NCBI GenBank assembly: GCA_009841105.1
Contig: VXMM01000023.1
Coordinates: forward strand, 151,703 to 215,702
Source of the DNA: Acidimicrobiia bacterium
Lineage (GTDB): Bacteria; Actinomycetota; Acidimicrobiia; Spongiisociales; Spongiisociaceae
Length of the DNA: 64,000 nt
Reading direction: 5' to 3'
A program made the position numbers and the translations under genes. Positions 10,019 through 19,496 of this stretch are shown piece by piece. Position 1 is the stretch's first letter, and each line of letters begins with the position of its first letter. The notes under the pieces are model-generated. The model ran no database searches, had not been told where the DNA came from, and saw nothing but the letters and a program-made list of their open reading frames with translations.

Positions 10019-11374
10019 CTACCGGTCCACATCGCCCATCACCGGATCCAGCGACGCTATGCAGGCCACGGTGTCAGCCACCAACGAGTCCGCCATCATG
10101 ATCGGGAGAGCCTGGAGGTTGGAGAAGGAGGGCGCCCGGGTATGCATGCGCAACGGCGCGCCGCTCCCGTCGGACACCAGGTAGCAGCCCAGCTCCCCCC
10201 TCGGCGCCTCGATGGCCGCGTAGGTCTCTCCGGCGGGGACCTTGAACCCTTCGGTGTAGATCTTGAAGTGATGGATGAGAGCCTCCATCGACTCGTCGAT
10301 GCGCTGCCTGGGAGGGGGCGACACCTTGCGATCACCGGTCTTGTAGTCACCGCGGGGCATGGCGTCCGCCACCTGCTCGACGATGCGCAAGGACTGGTGG
10401 ATCTCACCGATGCGGACCCGGTATCGGTCGTAGACATCCCCCCGGCTGCCGGTCACGACTTCGAAGTCGTACGCTTCGATACCCGAGTATGGCTGCGCCT
10501 TGCGCAGGTCCCACGGCACTCCCGCCGCGCGCAGGGTGGGGCCGGTGACTCCATACGCCAGGCACTCGTCCGCGGTGATGATCCCGATTCCCTGGGTGCG
10601 GCCCATCCAGATGGGGTTCTCCTTCAGGAGGTCCTCGTAGTCCTGGATGGCTCGCGGGATCCGCACCAGGATCTCGGCCACGTCCTCCTCCCACCCGTCA
10701 GGCAGGTCGGCCGCCAGGCCGCCTGGGCGGATGTAGTTGTGGTTCATCCGCAGACCGGTGGTCTTCTCGAAGAACTCCAGGATCAACTCCCGCTCCCGGA
10801 AGCCGTACATCATCATCGACAGCGCCCCGATGTCCATCCCGTTGGTGGCGGTGGCGACCAGGTGAGAGGACACCCGGTTCAGCTCGGTCATCAGTATCCG
10901 GATGGCCTGGGCACGCGGCGGGATCTCCACCCCCAATAGTCTCTCCACTGCCAGCGAGTAGCAGAGTTCGTTGTGTAGAGGCGCCAGATAGTCCATGCGG
11001 GTTACGTTGGTGCCGCCCTGGAGGAAGGTCAGGGTTTCGGCGGTCTTCTCCATACCGGTGTGGAGGTAGCCGATGATCGGCTTGACCCGGCGGACGATCT
11101 CCCCCTCCAACTCGATGTTGAGCCTCAGCACGCCATGGGTGGACGGGTGCTGGGGTCCCATGTTGACGATCATGCGCTCGTCGTCGTCGATGGTGTCGTC
11201 GACCACCCAGTCGTCGACGACGCGGGATCCCCGCTGCTCGACGCTCCTCTCAGTCGTCTCGTGGCGCTCCATCTCCTGGGCGCCCTCGTCGGTGCCGGCC
11301 ACCATCCACTCCGACACCTCCGGGGCTTCGGTGCCGGACACCCAGATGTCGGTGGTGGAGGTCGGCTCGGCCAT
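10019..11374 (-). CDS. nuoD: NADH-quinone oxidoreductase subunit D
   Basis: 49-kDa-type subunit that lines the quinone-binding site with NuoB, 451 residues. Family features are NMGPQHPSTHGVLR near residue 70, GYLHTGMEK, RMDYLAPLHNELCY and the C-terminal region ending in DPVMGDVDR. The first ~65 residues are an acidic extension, longer than in most NuoD. The open frame runs further upstream inside nuoC, but the ATG at 11374 overlaps the nuoC stop by one base and has GGGTGAG upstream, so it is preferred. Confidence 0.95.
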   Translation of the reverse strand: MAEPTSTTDIWVSGTEAPEVSEWMVAGTDEGAQEMERHETTERSVEQRGSRVVDDWVVDDTIDDDERMIVNMGPQHPSTHGVLRLNIELEGEIVRRVKPIIGYLHTGMEKTAETLTFLQGGTNVTRMDYLAPLHNELCYSLAVERLLGVEIPPRAQAIRILMTELNRVSSHLVATATNGMDIGALSMMMYGFRERELILEFFEKTTGLRMNHNYIRPGGLAADLPDGWEEDVAEILVRIPRAIQDYEDLLKENPIWMGRTQGIGIITADECLAYGVTGPTLRAAGVPWDLRKAQPYSGIEAYDFEVVTGSRGDVYDRYRVRIGEIHQSLRIVEQVADAMPRGDYKTGDRKVSPPPRQRIDESMEALIHHFKIYTEGFKVPAGETYAAIEAPRGELGCYLVSDGSGAPLRMHTRAPSFSNLQALPIMMADSLVADTVACIASLDPVMGDVDR

Positions 11375-11883
11375 CAACTCACCCGGGGGGAGGCTTTGAA
11401 CTGGACGGGGACGGCGCCCACATCGAAATCGCGGCGGAGGGGATGGCCCATCCAGTCGTCGGGCATCAGGATGCGGGTGAGATCGGGATGACCCGTAAAG
11501 CGGATGCCGAACATGTCGTATGCCTCGCGCTCCAGGAAGTTGGCGCCGGGATAGACCGGCACCAGCGACGGCACCTCGGGATCGTCCTCGGTGACCGGCA
11601 CCAGTATGCGGAGACGGCGGTTGTGCTGCAGGGAGAGGAGGTTGACCACCACCTCGAACCGGACCCTCCGCACACGCAGGTAATCGACGACGGTGATATC
11701 CGCACACATCTCGAAGCCGGCGGCGCGGGCCGCCTGGGCCAACCTGGCCAGATCCGGGGCCGGAACCCGGATGACGTCATCGCCCACCGAACGGTCGGCC
11801 TCGGCGGAGGGAACCGCATCCGTGAGACCAGCCAGCATCTCGTCGGAGCCGTCGACAGGACCGGGCGAACCGTCGCCGGACAT
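11374..11883 (-). CDS. nuoC: NADH-quinone oxidoreductase subunit C
   Basis: 30-kDa-type peripheral subunit, 169 residues. The family core is present: CADITVVDYL, FEVVVNLLSLQHNRRLRI, then the signature REAYDMFGIRFTGHPDLTRI and LMPDDWMGHPLRRDF. The upstream 27 codons of the open frame overlap nuoB and are rejected, because the ATG at 11883 shares a base with the nuoB stop. The first ~35 residues are variable and acidic. Confidence 0.94.
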   Translation of the reverse strand: MSGDGSPGPVDGSDEMLAGLTDAVPSAEADRSVGDDVIRVPAPDLARLAQAARAAGFEMCADITVVDYLRVRRVRFEVVVNLLSLQHNRRLRILVPVTEDDPEVPSLVPVYPGANFLEREAYDMFGIRFTGHPDLTRILMPDDWMGHPLRRDFDVGAVPVQFKASPRVS

Positions 11884-12353
11884 CAACGGGCCAGCTCTCC
11901 CGACATCACCTTGTCCTGCAGGGTGAGTATCCCGTGCATCAGCGACTGCGGGCCCGGCGGGCATCCCGGAACGTACACGTCAACCGGCACGATCTGGTCG
12001 ACGCCCTGAACCAGGGCGTAGTTGTTGAACATGCCACCGGTCGAGGCGCAGGCGCCCATCGAGATGACCCATTTGGGATCTGCCATCTGGTCGTACACCT
12101 GGCGCAGGACCGGGGCCATCTTCTGGGACACCCGGCCGGCCACCACCATCAGGTCGGCCTGCCGGGGAGACGCCCGGAACACTTCCATGCCGAACCGGGC
12201 CAGATCGTTGTGGGCGGTGCCGGTGGCCATCATCTCGATGGCGCAGCAGGCCAGGCCGAAGGTGGCGGGCCACATCGACTGCTGCTGGGACCACCGCATG
12301 GCTTTCCCCAGCGTGGTGGTCAGGAACTGCGGAGGAGCGGTCAGGCGAGCCAT
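11883..12353 (-). CDS. nuoB: NADH-quinone oxidoreductase subunit B
   Basis: Carries cluster N2, the last iron-sulfur centre before quinone. The 156-residue protein has the ligand cysteines in LACCAIEMM (tandem CC), [10 protein letters not shown] and VPGCPPGPQ. The ATG at 12353 overlaps the nuoA stop by one base (TGATG), and the protein begins [16 protein letters not shown]. The frame is open far upstream through nuoA, but that translation has no family character. Confidence 0.95.
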   Translation of the reverse strand: MARLTAPPQFLTTTLGKAMRWSQQQSMWPATFGLACCAIEMMATGTAHNDLARFGMEVFRASPRQADLMVVAGRVSQKMAPVLRQVYDQMADPKWVISMGACASTGGMFNNYALVQGVDQIVPVDVYVPGCPPGPQSLMHGILTLQDKVMSGELAR

Positions 12354-12772
12354 CAGGTCGCCGGCTCGCCGGCCGGAGCATCCGCGGTCGACCGGTACCG
12401 GGCGCGCCGCGACACGTTCCAGTCCAGGGCGCCGCGCTTCCACACGTAGCCGAGGGTCTCGACGATCAGCAGGGTGAAGATGGCGATAGCGGCTACCCCA
12501 CCCCAGCCCAGCGTCCCGAACACCGATGCCCAGGCGAACAGGAAGACGATCTCGACGTCGAAGATGACGAAGAGGATGGCGACCAGGTAGAACTTGACCG
12601 GGAATCGCTGGATCGGCTCGGCCTCGGTGACGATGCCGCACTCGTACGGCTCCAGCTTCTCGGCGGTGGGACGCTTGTACGAGATCAGGTAGGAGACGAT
12701 CAGTGACACGCCGGCGAACAATATGGCCAGCACCAACATGAGAGCTATTGGGAGATAATCGGAAAGATCCAC
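12353..12772 (-). CDS. nuoA: NADH-quinone oxidoreductase subunit A
   Basis: First gene of the operon, a 139-residue, three-helix membrane subunit. The conserved loop is [11 protein letters not shown], followed by [19 protein letters not shown] with the family's acidic residue. I chose the GTG at 12772 because GGAGG sits about five bases before it. A TTG seven codons earlier is in frame but lacks such a site. All downstream genes follow closely, with the 73-base gap between nuoK and nuoL the only sizeable break. Confidence 0.92.
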   Translation of the reverse strand: MDLSDYLPIALMLVLAILFAGVSLIVSYLISYKRPTAEKLEPYECGIVTEAEPIQRFPVKFYLVAILFVIFDVEIVFLFAWASVFGTLGWGGVAAIAIFTLLIVETLGYVWKRGALDWNVSRRARYRSTADAPAGEPAT

Positions 12773-12792
12773 GCCACCTCCGCGAGAAGCCA

Positions 12793-12821
12793 ATCCTACG
12801 AACAGGCGCGATGATCACCAA
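12793..12821 (-). promoter_or_regulatory. candidate sigma-70-type promoter of the nuo operon
   Basis: On the minus strand TTGGTG (12816-12821) is followed by a 17-base spacer and TAGGAT (12793-12798), placing transcription start near 12786 and leaving a leader of about 15 bases to the nuoA GTG. The fit to TTGACA/TATAAT is moderate; spacing and position are good. No operator-like repeat is evident. Confidence 0.4.
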
Positions 12822-12907
12822 AACGGGCCTGTCTCCCGGCGCGAGTCCCGGCGCCCTGAAATACCGGATCCCGAAAATACCCGGTTCTGTCCCAGGCTCA
12901 TGGCACG

Positions 12908-13258
12908 ATGGTGCAGATGTGCCCCACCCATGACACCACCACGGTGATCCGTAACGGCGTGGCGGTCGTCACCTGCGAGCATTGCGGGATGGTCGCTTTC
13001 CGCAACCGGGACTCGTTCGGGGGCGTGGCCGCGCTGTTCGCCGACTACCGCCTGGTCGGCCGGGTGGAGGCGATCGGCGCTCCAGGCGGTGAGGTAATGG
13101 CCTTCCGCCCCGCCAGGCCCTCCGACCGCTCCGCCATGGACGCCATACCGCCGCACCGCTGGTTCAGGGCCGATGAGCACTTGTGGGTGTGCCAGGACGG
13201 CTCGGTCCTGCTCCTCGCCCACCGTTTTCCTCAGGTGTCGCGAATGCTGGGGGCCTGA
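12908..13258 (+). CDS. small cysteine-rich protein of unknown function
   Basis: A 116-residue frame divergent from nuoA. I do not recognise the family. It has paired metal-ligand-like residues near the N-terminus, CPTH at about residue 5 and CEHCG at about residue 23, which suggests a small zinc-ribbon fold, followed by a body with aromatic residues ([15 protein letters not shown]). The start may be the ATG at 12908 or at 12917 (MCPTHDTT); neither has a strong ribosome-binding site. Its 3' end overlaps the convergent ABC exporter gene by 95 bases. It could be a chance frame, but the codon use and cysteine pattern favour a gene. Confidence 0.5.
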   Translation: MVQMCPTHDTTTVIRNGVAVVTCEHCGMVAFRNRDSFGGVAALFADYRLVGRVEAIGAPGGEVMAFRPARPSDRSAMDAIPPHRWFRADEHLWVCQDGSVLLLAHRFPQVSRMLGA

Positions 13259-15038
13259 CCCGAGCGCTCGAGTCCTTCCTGCGGAACTGGGTGCGGTACA
13301 TCCGGGCGTAGAGGCCATCCGTGTCCAAGAGCACTTCGTGGGTGCCCTCCTCGACCAGTCGGCCCTCGTCCAGAACCAGGATCCGGTCGGCGGCCCGGAT
13401 CGTCGACAGGCGGTGGGCGATGACGAGCGACGTACGACCCACCATCACCCGCTGCAGAGCCTCCTGGATGAGGGCTTCGGACTCTGAATCGAGATGGGCG
13501 GTGGCCTCATCGAGAATCAGGATACGCGGGTCCTCGAGGATCACCCTCGCCAGGGCGATCCGTTGCTTCTCCCCGCCCGAGAGGCGGTAACCGCGCTCCC
13601 CCACGACCGTCTCGTAGCCATCCGGCAAGGAGACGACGAACTCGTGGATGTTGGCGGCGCTGGCCGCCGCTTCGATCTCTCTCTCGGTGGCGTCCGGCTT
13701 GGCATAACGCAGGTTGGCGGCGATCGAGTCGTGAAGCAGGAACGTCTCCTGGGTGACCACGCCCACGGAACGCTCGAGCGACTCGGTGGTGGCGTCCCGA
13801 ACGTCCACCCCGTCGATCCGCACCGTGCCCCGGGTCACATCGTAAAGCCGCGGGATGAGGTAGCTCACCGTGGTCTTTCCAGCCCCCGACGGCCCGACCA
13901 GGGCCGCTACCTCGCCGGCCTCGATCCGGAAGGTGACCTCCTCCAACGCCCAGCGCCGGGTGGGAGGCCGGGCCGGCTCCCCGGGCCCGCCGGATCCGGC
14001 TGCCGCCGTCAACCCGGCCGGCTCCGGCTGCAGGTACCGGAAGTACACGCCGTCGAACTCCACCGTTCCGCTTACCGGCCGGATGTCGGTGGCACCGGGC
14101 CGCTCCACTATCTCCTGGCGGAGGTCCAGCACCTCGAAGACCCGCTCGAACGAGACCAGGGAGGTGGCGAACTCCACCCGGGCGTTGGACATGGCCGACA
14201 GGGGCCCGTACAGCTGCACCAGAAGGGTCGAGAACATGATGACCGTACCCAGGCTCATGGTCCCCTGGATGACCAGGTACCCGCCCGACCAGAACACCGC
14301 GGCCGTGCCGATGGCGCCCACCAGCCCGAGTGCGGCGAAGAACCATCTACCCACCACCGCGGCCCGGATGCCGAGGTCGCGGACCATCCTGGCCTCGGCC
14401 GAGAAGCGAGCTACCTCCTCGTTGCGGCGTCCGAACAGCTTGACCAGCAGCGCCCCGCTCACATTGAATGTCTCGCTGAGGATGGCCGCCATGGCCCCGT
14501 TGTGCCGCATCTGGCGCCGGGTGATGGCGCGGAGCATCTGCCCTACCCGCCGGGCCGGATAGACGAACAGTGGCAGCGCGGCCACCGCCAGGAGGGTGAG
14601 GCGCCACTCGGCCTGGACCATCACCACCAGGATGGCCACCACGGAGACAACGTTCGACACGATGGTGACGAAGGTGCCGGTGATGGCGGTCTGGGCGCCC
14701 ACCACGTCGTTGTCGAGACGGGATACCAACTCCCCGGTCTTGGTCTCGGTGAAGAACCGCAGCGACATGCCCTGCAAGTGGGTGTACAGGGCCCGGCGCA
14801 GGTCGTAGATGATGCCTTCCCCGGCCCTAGCGCTCATCCAGCGTTGCAGCGCGCCCACCGACACGCTGATGAGCGGGACCACCACCATGGCCGCGCCCAG
14901 CAAGGTCAACCGCCCCACGTCAGCCGCCGGAATGGCGTTGTCGATCAGGTCGCGGATCAGGAGCGGCGGAACCACCGTAAGGCCGGACACCACGAAGATG
15001 GTGACCAGGACTCCCACCAGCAGCATCCGGTAGGGCAC
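13164..15038 (-). CDS. ABC exporter, fused membrane and ATPase domains
   Basis: Type IV (MsbA-like) exporter half-transporter. Residues ~1-300 form the six-helix membrane domain, with the cytoplasmic signature FFTETKTGELVSRLDND near 95. Residues ~325-590 form the ATPase: Walker A GPSGAGKTT (382-390), LSGGE (486-490), Walker B ILILDEAT (506-513) and the H-loop in VIAHRLST. Substrate unknown: lipids, peptides and drugs are all possible. The GTG at 15038 is the first canonical start, but the frame continues upstream with convincing sequence (GGGWWSYLRHD, EIDRALLRRVFAYG) to about 15146, where GGGAGG precedes an ATC codon; the true protein is probably ~36 residues longer. It lies 197 bases downstream of the first sulfatase. 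Confidence 0.88.
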   Translation of the reverse strand: MPYRMLLVGVLVTIFVVSGLTVVPPLLIRDLIDNAIPAADVGRLTLLGAAMVVVPLISVSVGALQRWMSARAGEGIIYDLRRALYTHLQGMSLRFFTETKTGELVSRLDNDVVGAQTAITGTFVTIVSNVVSVVAILVVMVQAEWRLTLLAVAALPLFVYPARRVGQMLRAITRRQMRHNGAMAAILSETFNVSGALLVKLFGRRNEEVARFSAEARMVRDLGIRAAVVGRWFFAALGLVGAIGTAAVFWSGGYLVIQGTMSLGTVIMFSTLLVQLYGPLSAMSNARVEFATSLVSFERVFEVLDLRQEIVERPGATDIRPVSGTVEFDGVYFRYLQPEPAGLTAAAGSGGPGEPARPPTRRWALEEVTFRIEAGEVAALVGPSGAGKTTVSYLIPRLYDVTRGTVRIDGVDVRDATTESLERSVGVVTQETFLLHDSIAANLRYAKPDATEREIEAAASAANIHEFVVSLPDGYETVVGERGYRLSGGEKQRIALARVILEDPRILILDEATAHLDSESEALIQEALQRVMVGRTSLVIAHRLSTIRAADRILVLDEGRLVEEGTHEVLLDTDGLYARMYRTQFRRKDSSARVRPPAFATPEENGGRGAGPSRPGTPTSAHRP

Positions 15039-15235
15039 GCCGTAGGCGAAGACCCGCCGCAGGAGCGCCCGGTCGATCTCGGGACCGCGCTGGTCCCGGT
15101 CGTGGCGCAGGTACGACCACCATCCCCCACCGAAGTCGTGAAAGATTTCGGACCTCCCGCTCTACACGCCGAGTGTACGGCCCGTCTTGCAGTACGGAAT
15201 CAGAACACCCGGTCGGACCGCAACGGGTCCCTTCG

Positions 15236-17509
15236 CTACTGTTCGGCGAGCGCGGCTTCGAGGATCTTGGCTTTGTCCAGGGTGCCTTGTTCCCCGACGG
15301 TGACGGAGACTCTGTCGATCTCACCCGTGAAGGCGAAGGGAGCTTCGTAGTCCGGACAGACGGACAGACCTCTGTCCAACCCGCAGTTGAGGCTGCTGTG
15401 GGCGGGGAAGACCCAGGGAATGGTCATGCCGATGCGGCCCTTGACGGGTTCGGCCTCCCCGACGATCAACCGTACGTTGCCTCGATGGTCCGCTTCTCTC
15501 GTGTAGACGACCGACACCCTGATCGGGCCATCTTCCGCCGGTAAGGGGGCGGTCACCCGGTATTCCCGAAGGCCGCACAGGTTGTAGACGAAACGTACCT
15601 CTCCGTCCTTGACGAAGAGGGTGTAGCCGCCGAACCGGTTGCCGTGGGCGAAGATGACACCCTCGGTCACCCCGGATGGGCAGGGCGAGATCGTGGTGAC
15701 GATGTCAAAGTCCCGGTTGAGGGTGTTGACGGCTCCCCTGGCGAAGATCGGTTGGGTATTGGGCAGGTACTCGAATGTGTCCCGGTCGGGGCCGACCGAG
15801 GGCCGGGGATCGGGCCAGCGCTCGTGCCCGCGGTCGTCGACGGGGAGCACGTTGTACCGGCCGGCCTCCACCCACCAGCGGTCAACCAGGTCCTGGACTA
15901 CTTCAGGATGCTTCCCGGACAGATCGGTGGTCTCGTTGGGATCGTCCGCCATGTTGTAGAGGAACCAGCGGTCCTGGTCGAAGTTGCCACGGCTGCTCAT
16001 GGGCGCGTGATCGGCCACCGCCTTCCAGCCGTCGTAATAGATGGCGCGATGGCCCAGCATCTCGTAGTACTGGACCCGCTTGCGGGAGTCGGCGTCGGGA
16101 TCCAGGACGCTGTACCACATGCTCACGCCTTCGATCTCGGACTGGGGCACGCCGTCGATCCTTGAAGGAGGCTCGATGTCCAACGCCTCGAGGATGGTGG
16201 GCATCACGTCGGTTACGTGGTGGTACTGGCCCCGTATCTCACCGGCGGTCCGGATCCGGTTCGGCCACCGGATGATGAAAGGGTCGGCGATCCCACCCTG
16301 CCATACGGACCGCTTCCACTCCCGGAAGGGTGTGTTGCCGGCCATCGACCAGCCCCGGGGGTAGTGATTCATGTAACCGGGCCCGCCGATCCGGTCGATG
16401 TGTTCCAGGAGCTCGGAGAACTCCGGGAACAGGGCGTTGTACATGGCGTACTCGTTGATGATGCCGTGCTCCTGGCCCTCGAGGCTGGCGCCGTTGTCGG
16501 ACAGGAAGACGATCATCGTGTCGTCGAGGCGGCCGATGCGACGTAGGGACTCCACCACCCGCCCGATCTGGTGGTCGGTGTGCGTGATGAAACCGGCGTA
16601 AACCTCCTGCATACGGGCGTACAGTCGTCGCTGGTCGTCCGACAGCGTATCCCAGCCTGCCACACCCCAGTTCCGTTCCGGCAAGCCCACCGACTCCGGC
16701 ATCAACCCCAGTTGCTTCTGCTGGTCCAGAACCCGTTGCCGCTCCGTATCCCACCCTTCATCGAACACGCCCCGGTAGGCGTCGGCGTACTCCAGCGGTA
16801 CGTGGTGGGGGGAATGACCCGCCCCGTAGGCCAGGTAAAGGAAGAACGGTTTGGCGGGATTGGCCGAGTGGGCGCCGGCCAGGTACTGAATGGCCCGGTC
16901 GGTCAGGTCGACACTTAGGTGGTATCCGTTGCCGCCGGGACGGTCCACGAACTGGTTGTCCTGGGCGAGGGCGCCCGGGTGCCAGTGGTCGATCATCCCC
17001 ATCAGGAACCCGTAGAAGCGTTCGAATCCCCGCCCGAGGGGCCATCGGTCGAACGGGCCGGCCGGGGTCTGCTCGTAGTCAGGGGTCAGGTGCCACTTGC
17101 CCACCGCAAAGGTGTTGTAACCGCGATCCCGCAGGATTTCCGAGAGCATGCCGTGCTCCGGGGGCATCACCGCGTTGTGGCCCGGATAGCCCATCGCCAA
17201 CTGCGGGATGCTGGCCATGCCGCAGCTGTGGTGGTTCCGCCCGGTCAGCAACGCCGCCCGCGTCGGTGAGCACAGGGCGGTGGTGTGGAAGGCCGAGTAG
17301 CGGATCCCTTCGGCCGCCAGCGCGTCGATGTTGGGCGTGCGGATCGACGACCCATAGCACCCAATCTGCCCGAAGCCGACGTCGTCGAGGAGGATCACCA
17401 CCACGTTGCTCCGGCCGTCGGCCACGGGCGCGGATTGCGGCCAGCGGACCTCGGACTCTTCCCTCGTCTTTCCGATTCTTTGAGGACCGCCCATCACCTC
17501 TCCAATCAT
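15236..17509 (-). CDS. sulfatase, long arylsulfatase type
   Basis: Hydrolase of sulfate esters, 757 residues. Metal-binding LLDDVGFG is near residue 41. The formylglycine motif is C80-S-P-T-R (CSPTRAALLTGRNHH), the cysteine form that needs an activating enzyme, none of which is seen in the window. Further family features are GKWHL near 138 and FLSDNGAS with the later metal ligands. Beyond ~residue 600 is a C-terminal beta-rich region, also found in the second sulfatase here, like the long mycobacterial-type arylsulfatases. No signal peptide is visible, so it is probably cytoplasmic and acts on imported substrate. It follows the importer ATPase gene by 37 bases, implying a shared transcript. 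True substrate unknown. Confidence 0.9.
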   Translation of the reverse strand: MIGEVMGGPQRIGKTREESEVRWPQSAPVADGRSNVVVILLDDVGFGQIGCYGSSIRTPNIDALAAEGIRYSAFHTTALCSPTRAALLTGRNHHSCGMASIPQLAMGYPGHNAVMPPEHGMLSEILRDRGYNTFAVGKWHLTPDYEQTPAGPFDRWPLGRGFERFYGFLMGMIDHWHPGALAQDNQFVDRPGGNGYHLSVDLTDRAIQYLAGAHSANPAKPFFLYLAYGAGHSPHHVPLEYADAYRGVFDEGWDTERQRVLDQQKQLGLMPESVGLPERNWGVAGWDTLSDDQRRLYARMQEVYAGFITHTDHQIGRVVESLRRIGRLDDTMIVFLSDNGASLEGQEHGIINEYAMYNALFPEFSELLEHIDRIGGPGYMNHYPRGWSMAGNTPFREWKRSVWQGGIADPFIIRWPNRIRTAGEIRGQYHHVTDVMPTILEALDIEPPSRIDGVPQSEIEGVSMWYSVLDPDADSRKRVQYYEMLGHRAIYYDGWKAVADHAPMSSRGNFDQDRWFLYNMADDPNETTDLSGKHPEVVQDLVDRWWVEAGRYNVLPVDDRGHERWPDPRPSVGPDRDTFEYLPNTQPIFARGAVNTLNRDFDIVTTISPCPSGVTEGVIFAHGNRFGGYTLFVKDGEVRFVYNLCGLREYRVTAPLPAEDGPIRVSVVYTREADHRGNVRLIVGEAEPVKGRIGMTIPWVFPAHSSLNCGLDRGLSVCPDYEAPFAFTGEIDRVSVTVGEQGTLDKAKILEAALAEQ

Positions 17510-17518
17510 GCTCCACCG

Positions 17519-17544
17519 GGGCCCGGCCCTTTTTCGGCCGGCCG
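17519..17544 (-). other. GC-rich hairpin between importer ATPase and sulfatase genes
   Basis: In the transcript direction GGCCGGCC, a GAAAAA loop and GGGCCGGGCC form a stable stem with small bulges, immediately after the ATPase gene stop and just before the sulfatase ribosome-binding site. There is no following T-run, so it is more likely to modulate decay or readthrough than to end transcription. Confidence 0.45.
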
Positions 17545-17546
17545 TC

Positions 17547-18599
17547 CTAGGCCTCCGAGTCGTCCTCGAGTATCCAGATGTGCTCCTTCGGCAACTCGAC
17601 CAACACCTGGTCGCCGGTCTCGAGAGTGACGGACGGCGGGGCGTGGACCGTCCATGTCGTGTCCGCCAGTTGCACGAAGACCTGGGTATGGGTGCCCATG
17701 TATATCGCCGAGGTCACCGTCGCCGCGAGGCAGTTCTCCCCACCTGGCCGGTTCGACAGCATGAGGGTCTCAGGTCGCGCCGTGACGACGACCGGTCCAT
17801 CGCCGGTGTCGGCCACATTGTGGCCCACTACGAGATCGCCCGCGCCGGTGCTGACCACGTTGCCGCGGCGAGTTCCGGGCAGGAAGTTCTGGCTGCGGAA
17901 GAAGCTGGCGATGCTCGCCGTGCGGGGATGGCGGTAGAACTCGTCCGGCTGGCCGACCTGCTGCAGCGTCCCGTCGAACATCAGGGCGATCCGGTCGGCG
18001 AGCATGACCGCCTCCTCCTGGTCGTGCGTGACGAAGATGGCGGTGATCCCGAGATCTCGTTGGATCGAGCGGATCAGGTGGCGCATCGTGATCCGCAAGT
18101 TCGCGTCCAGGTTGGCGAGCGGCTCGTCGAGCAACAGGACCTTGGGATGGGTGACCAGGCCTCTGGCCAGGGCCACCCGCTGCTGCTGGCCGCCGGAGAG
18201 TTCGTGGGCTTTGCGGGTGCCGAAACCGGACAACTCGACCCGTTCCAGCATTTCCTCCACGCGCTGGTTGATCTCGCCTTTGCCCATACCGGCCATCTTG
18301 AGGCCGAAACCGACGTTCTGGGCCACCGTCATGGTGGGGAACAGGAGATGTTGCTGGAAGATGAGGACCGCACCTCGCCGTTCGGTCGGAACCTCGACCA
18401 CCGACGACCCGCCGAACAGGACGTCCCCCGTGGTGGGGCGGGCCAGCCCCGTGATCATCCGCAGGGTGGTGGTCTTCCCGCACCCGGAAGGGCCGAGCAG
18501 GGCGACCATCTCACCGGAGGCGATTTCCAGGTTCAGGTCCTTGACCGCCCACTTGTCACCGAAGGCTCGCCCGAGATGGACGAGAGACACGTCCGTCAT
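17547..18599 (-). CDS. ABC importer ATPase (PotA/FbpC-like, with TOBE-type C-terminal region)
   Basis: ATP-hydrolysing subunit of the importer, 350 residues. Walker A GPSGCGKTT (near 37-45), a Q-loop in IFQQHLLFPTMTV, signature LSGGQQQRVALARGL, Walker B VLLLDEPLANLD and H-loop FVTHDQEEAV are complete. The last ~100 residues resemble the regulatory TOBE-type domain of polyamine and iron importers. It is therefore longer than the YnjD ATPase (~217 residues) that partners the YnjB-type binding protein found upstream. The ATG overlaps the stop of the preceding permease gene as ATGA. Confidence 0.93.
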   Translation of the reverse strand: MTDVSLVHLGRAFGDKWAVKDLNLEIASGEMVALLGPSGCGKTTTLRMITGLARPTTGDVLFGGSSVVEVPTERRGAVLIFQQHLLFPTMTVAQNVGFGLKMAGMGKGEINQRVEEMLERVELSGFGTRKAHELSGGQQQRVALARGLVTHPKVLLLDEPLANLDANLRITMRHLIRSIQRDLGITAIFVTHDQEEAVMLADRIALMFDGTLQQVGQPDEFYRHPRTASIASFFRSQNFLPGTRRGNVVSTGAGDLVVGHNVADTGDGPVVVTARPETLMLSNRPGGENCLAATVTSAIYMGTHTQVFVQLADTTWTVHAPPSVTLETGDQVLVELPKEHIWILEDDSEA

Positions 18600-19477
18600 A
18601 CCTTGCCGAAACCTCCCATCACGGTCGAGCCGCGCCCTAACGATCTAGAGGTCAGGATCAACACCATGACTGCAGGTGCGACAAAGATCAATGTAATCGA
18701 GGCCGCCACCGCGGCATTGCCCTGCCCGAGGAACGGGAAGAGCACCATCGGCAGGGTGATCAGTATCCCGCTGCCGATCAGCACTGTGGTCACGTACTGC
18801 GACCACGAGATCAGGAACGTGAATAGGCACGCCACGAGCAGTCCCGACGAGATGGCGGGCAATGTGACGTACCGGAACACTCGTATCTTGTTGGCGCCGA
18901 GCGTCCGGGCCGTCTCCTCCAGGGCCGGGCTGTAGTTGGCGAACACACTGGACATCACCAGGACGAAATAGGGCGTGGCCGGTATCAAGTGGACCAGCGA
19001 CACGCCCAGGACGGTCGCGGTGAGGCCCAGCCTGATGAACACGATGTGGATCCCCATGGCGGCGACCAGCGCAGGCACGATGATCGGCATCATCAGGATC
19101 CACTCGACTACCCGCTTGCCGCGAAACTGGTGCTGGCCCAGGGCTCGGGCTGCCGGCATACCGACCAGGAGCGCCAGAGTGGTGGTCAGCAGCGCGATGC
19201 GCAGGCTATTGCCGAGCGACTCGAACACCCGGGACGTGTCGTCGATGGTGTAGGCCCAGGCGTCGAGGCCCCACTCGCCGGGAACGACGTCGGGATAGTG
19301 CCAGCGGAAGGCGAAGGACCTGAGCAGCAGCGAAACCCCCGGCAGGACCACCGACACCACGATGATGGTCACGGTGGCCCAACGCAGCCAGTTGATCTGC
19401 CGCCGCTCGGGTAGCAGCCGTTCGCTAACTGCCTGGGCCGGACCTGGTGCAAGCTCGGGAGTAGGTGTAGAGGTCAT
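18596..19477 (-). CDS. ABC importer permease 2
   Basis: Inner-membrane channel subunit, 293 residues and about six helices after a ~30-residue cytoplasmic lead. The EAA-type coupling loop is visible near residue 190 (EETARTLGANKIRVFRYVTLP), where the ATPase docks. It pairs with the permease upstream, from which it is separated by 19 bases, and overlaps the ATPase gene by four. In E. coli YnjBCD a single long YnjC protein does both permease jobs; here the two halves are separate genes. Confidence 0.9.
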   Translation of the reverse strand: MTSTPTPELAPGPAQAVSERLLPERRQINWLRWATVTIIVVSVVLPGVSLLLRSFAFRWHYPDVVPGEWGLDAWAYTIDDTSRVFESLGNSLRIALLTTTLALLVGMPAARALGQHQFRGKRVVEWILMMPIIVPALVAAMGIHIVFIRLGLTATVLGVSLVHLIPATPYFVLVMSSVFANYSPALEETARTLGANKIRVFRYVTLPAISSGLLVACLFTFLISWSQYVTTVLIGSGILITLPMVLFPFLGQGNAAVAASITLIFVAPAVMVLILTSRSLGRGSTVMGGFGKV

Positions 19478-19496
19478 CGGATCCTGACCGCCCGTT

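Noticed and set aside
13494..15350. Long plus-strand open frame opposite the ABC exporter
   Set aside because: No motifs and atypical composition; the minus strand has complete Walker A, signature and Walker B motifs.
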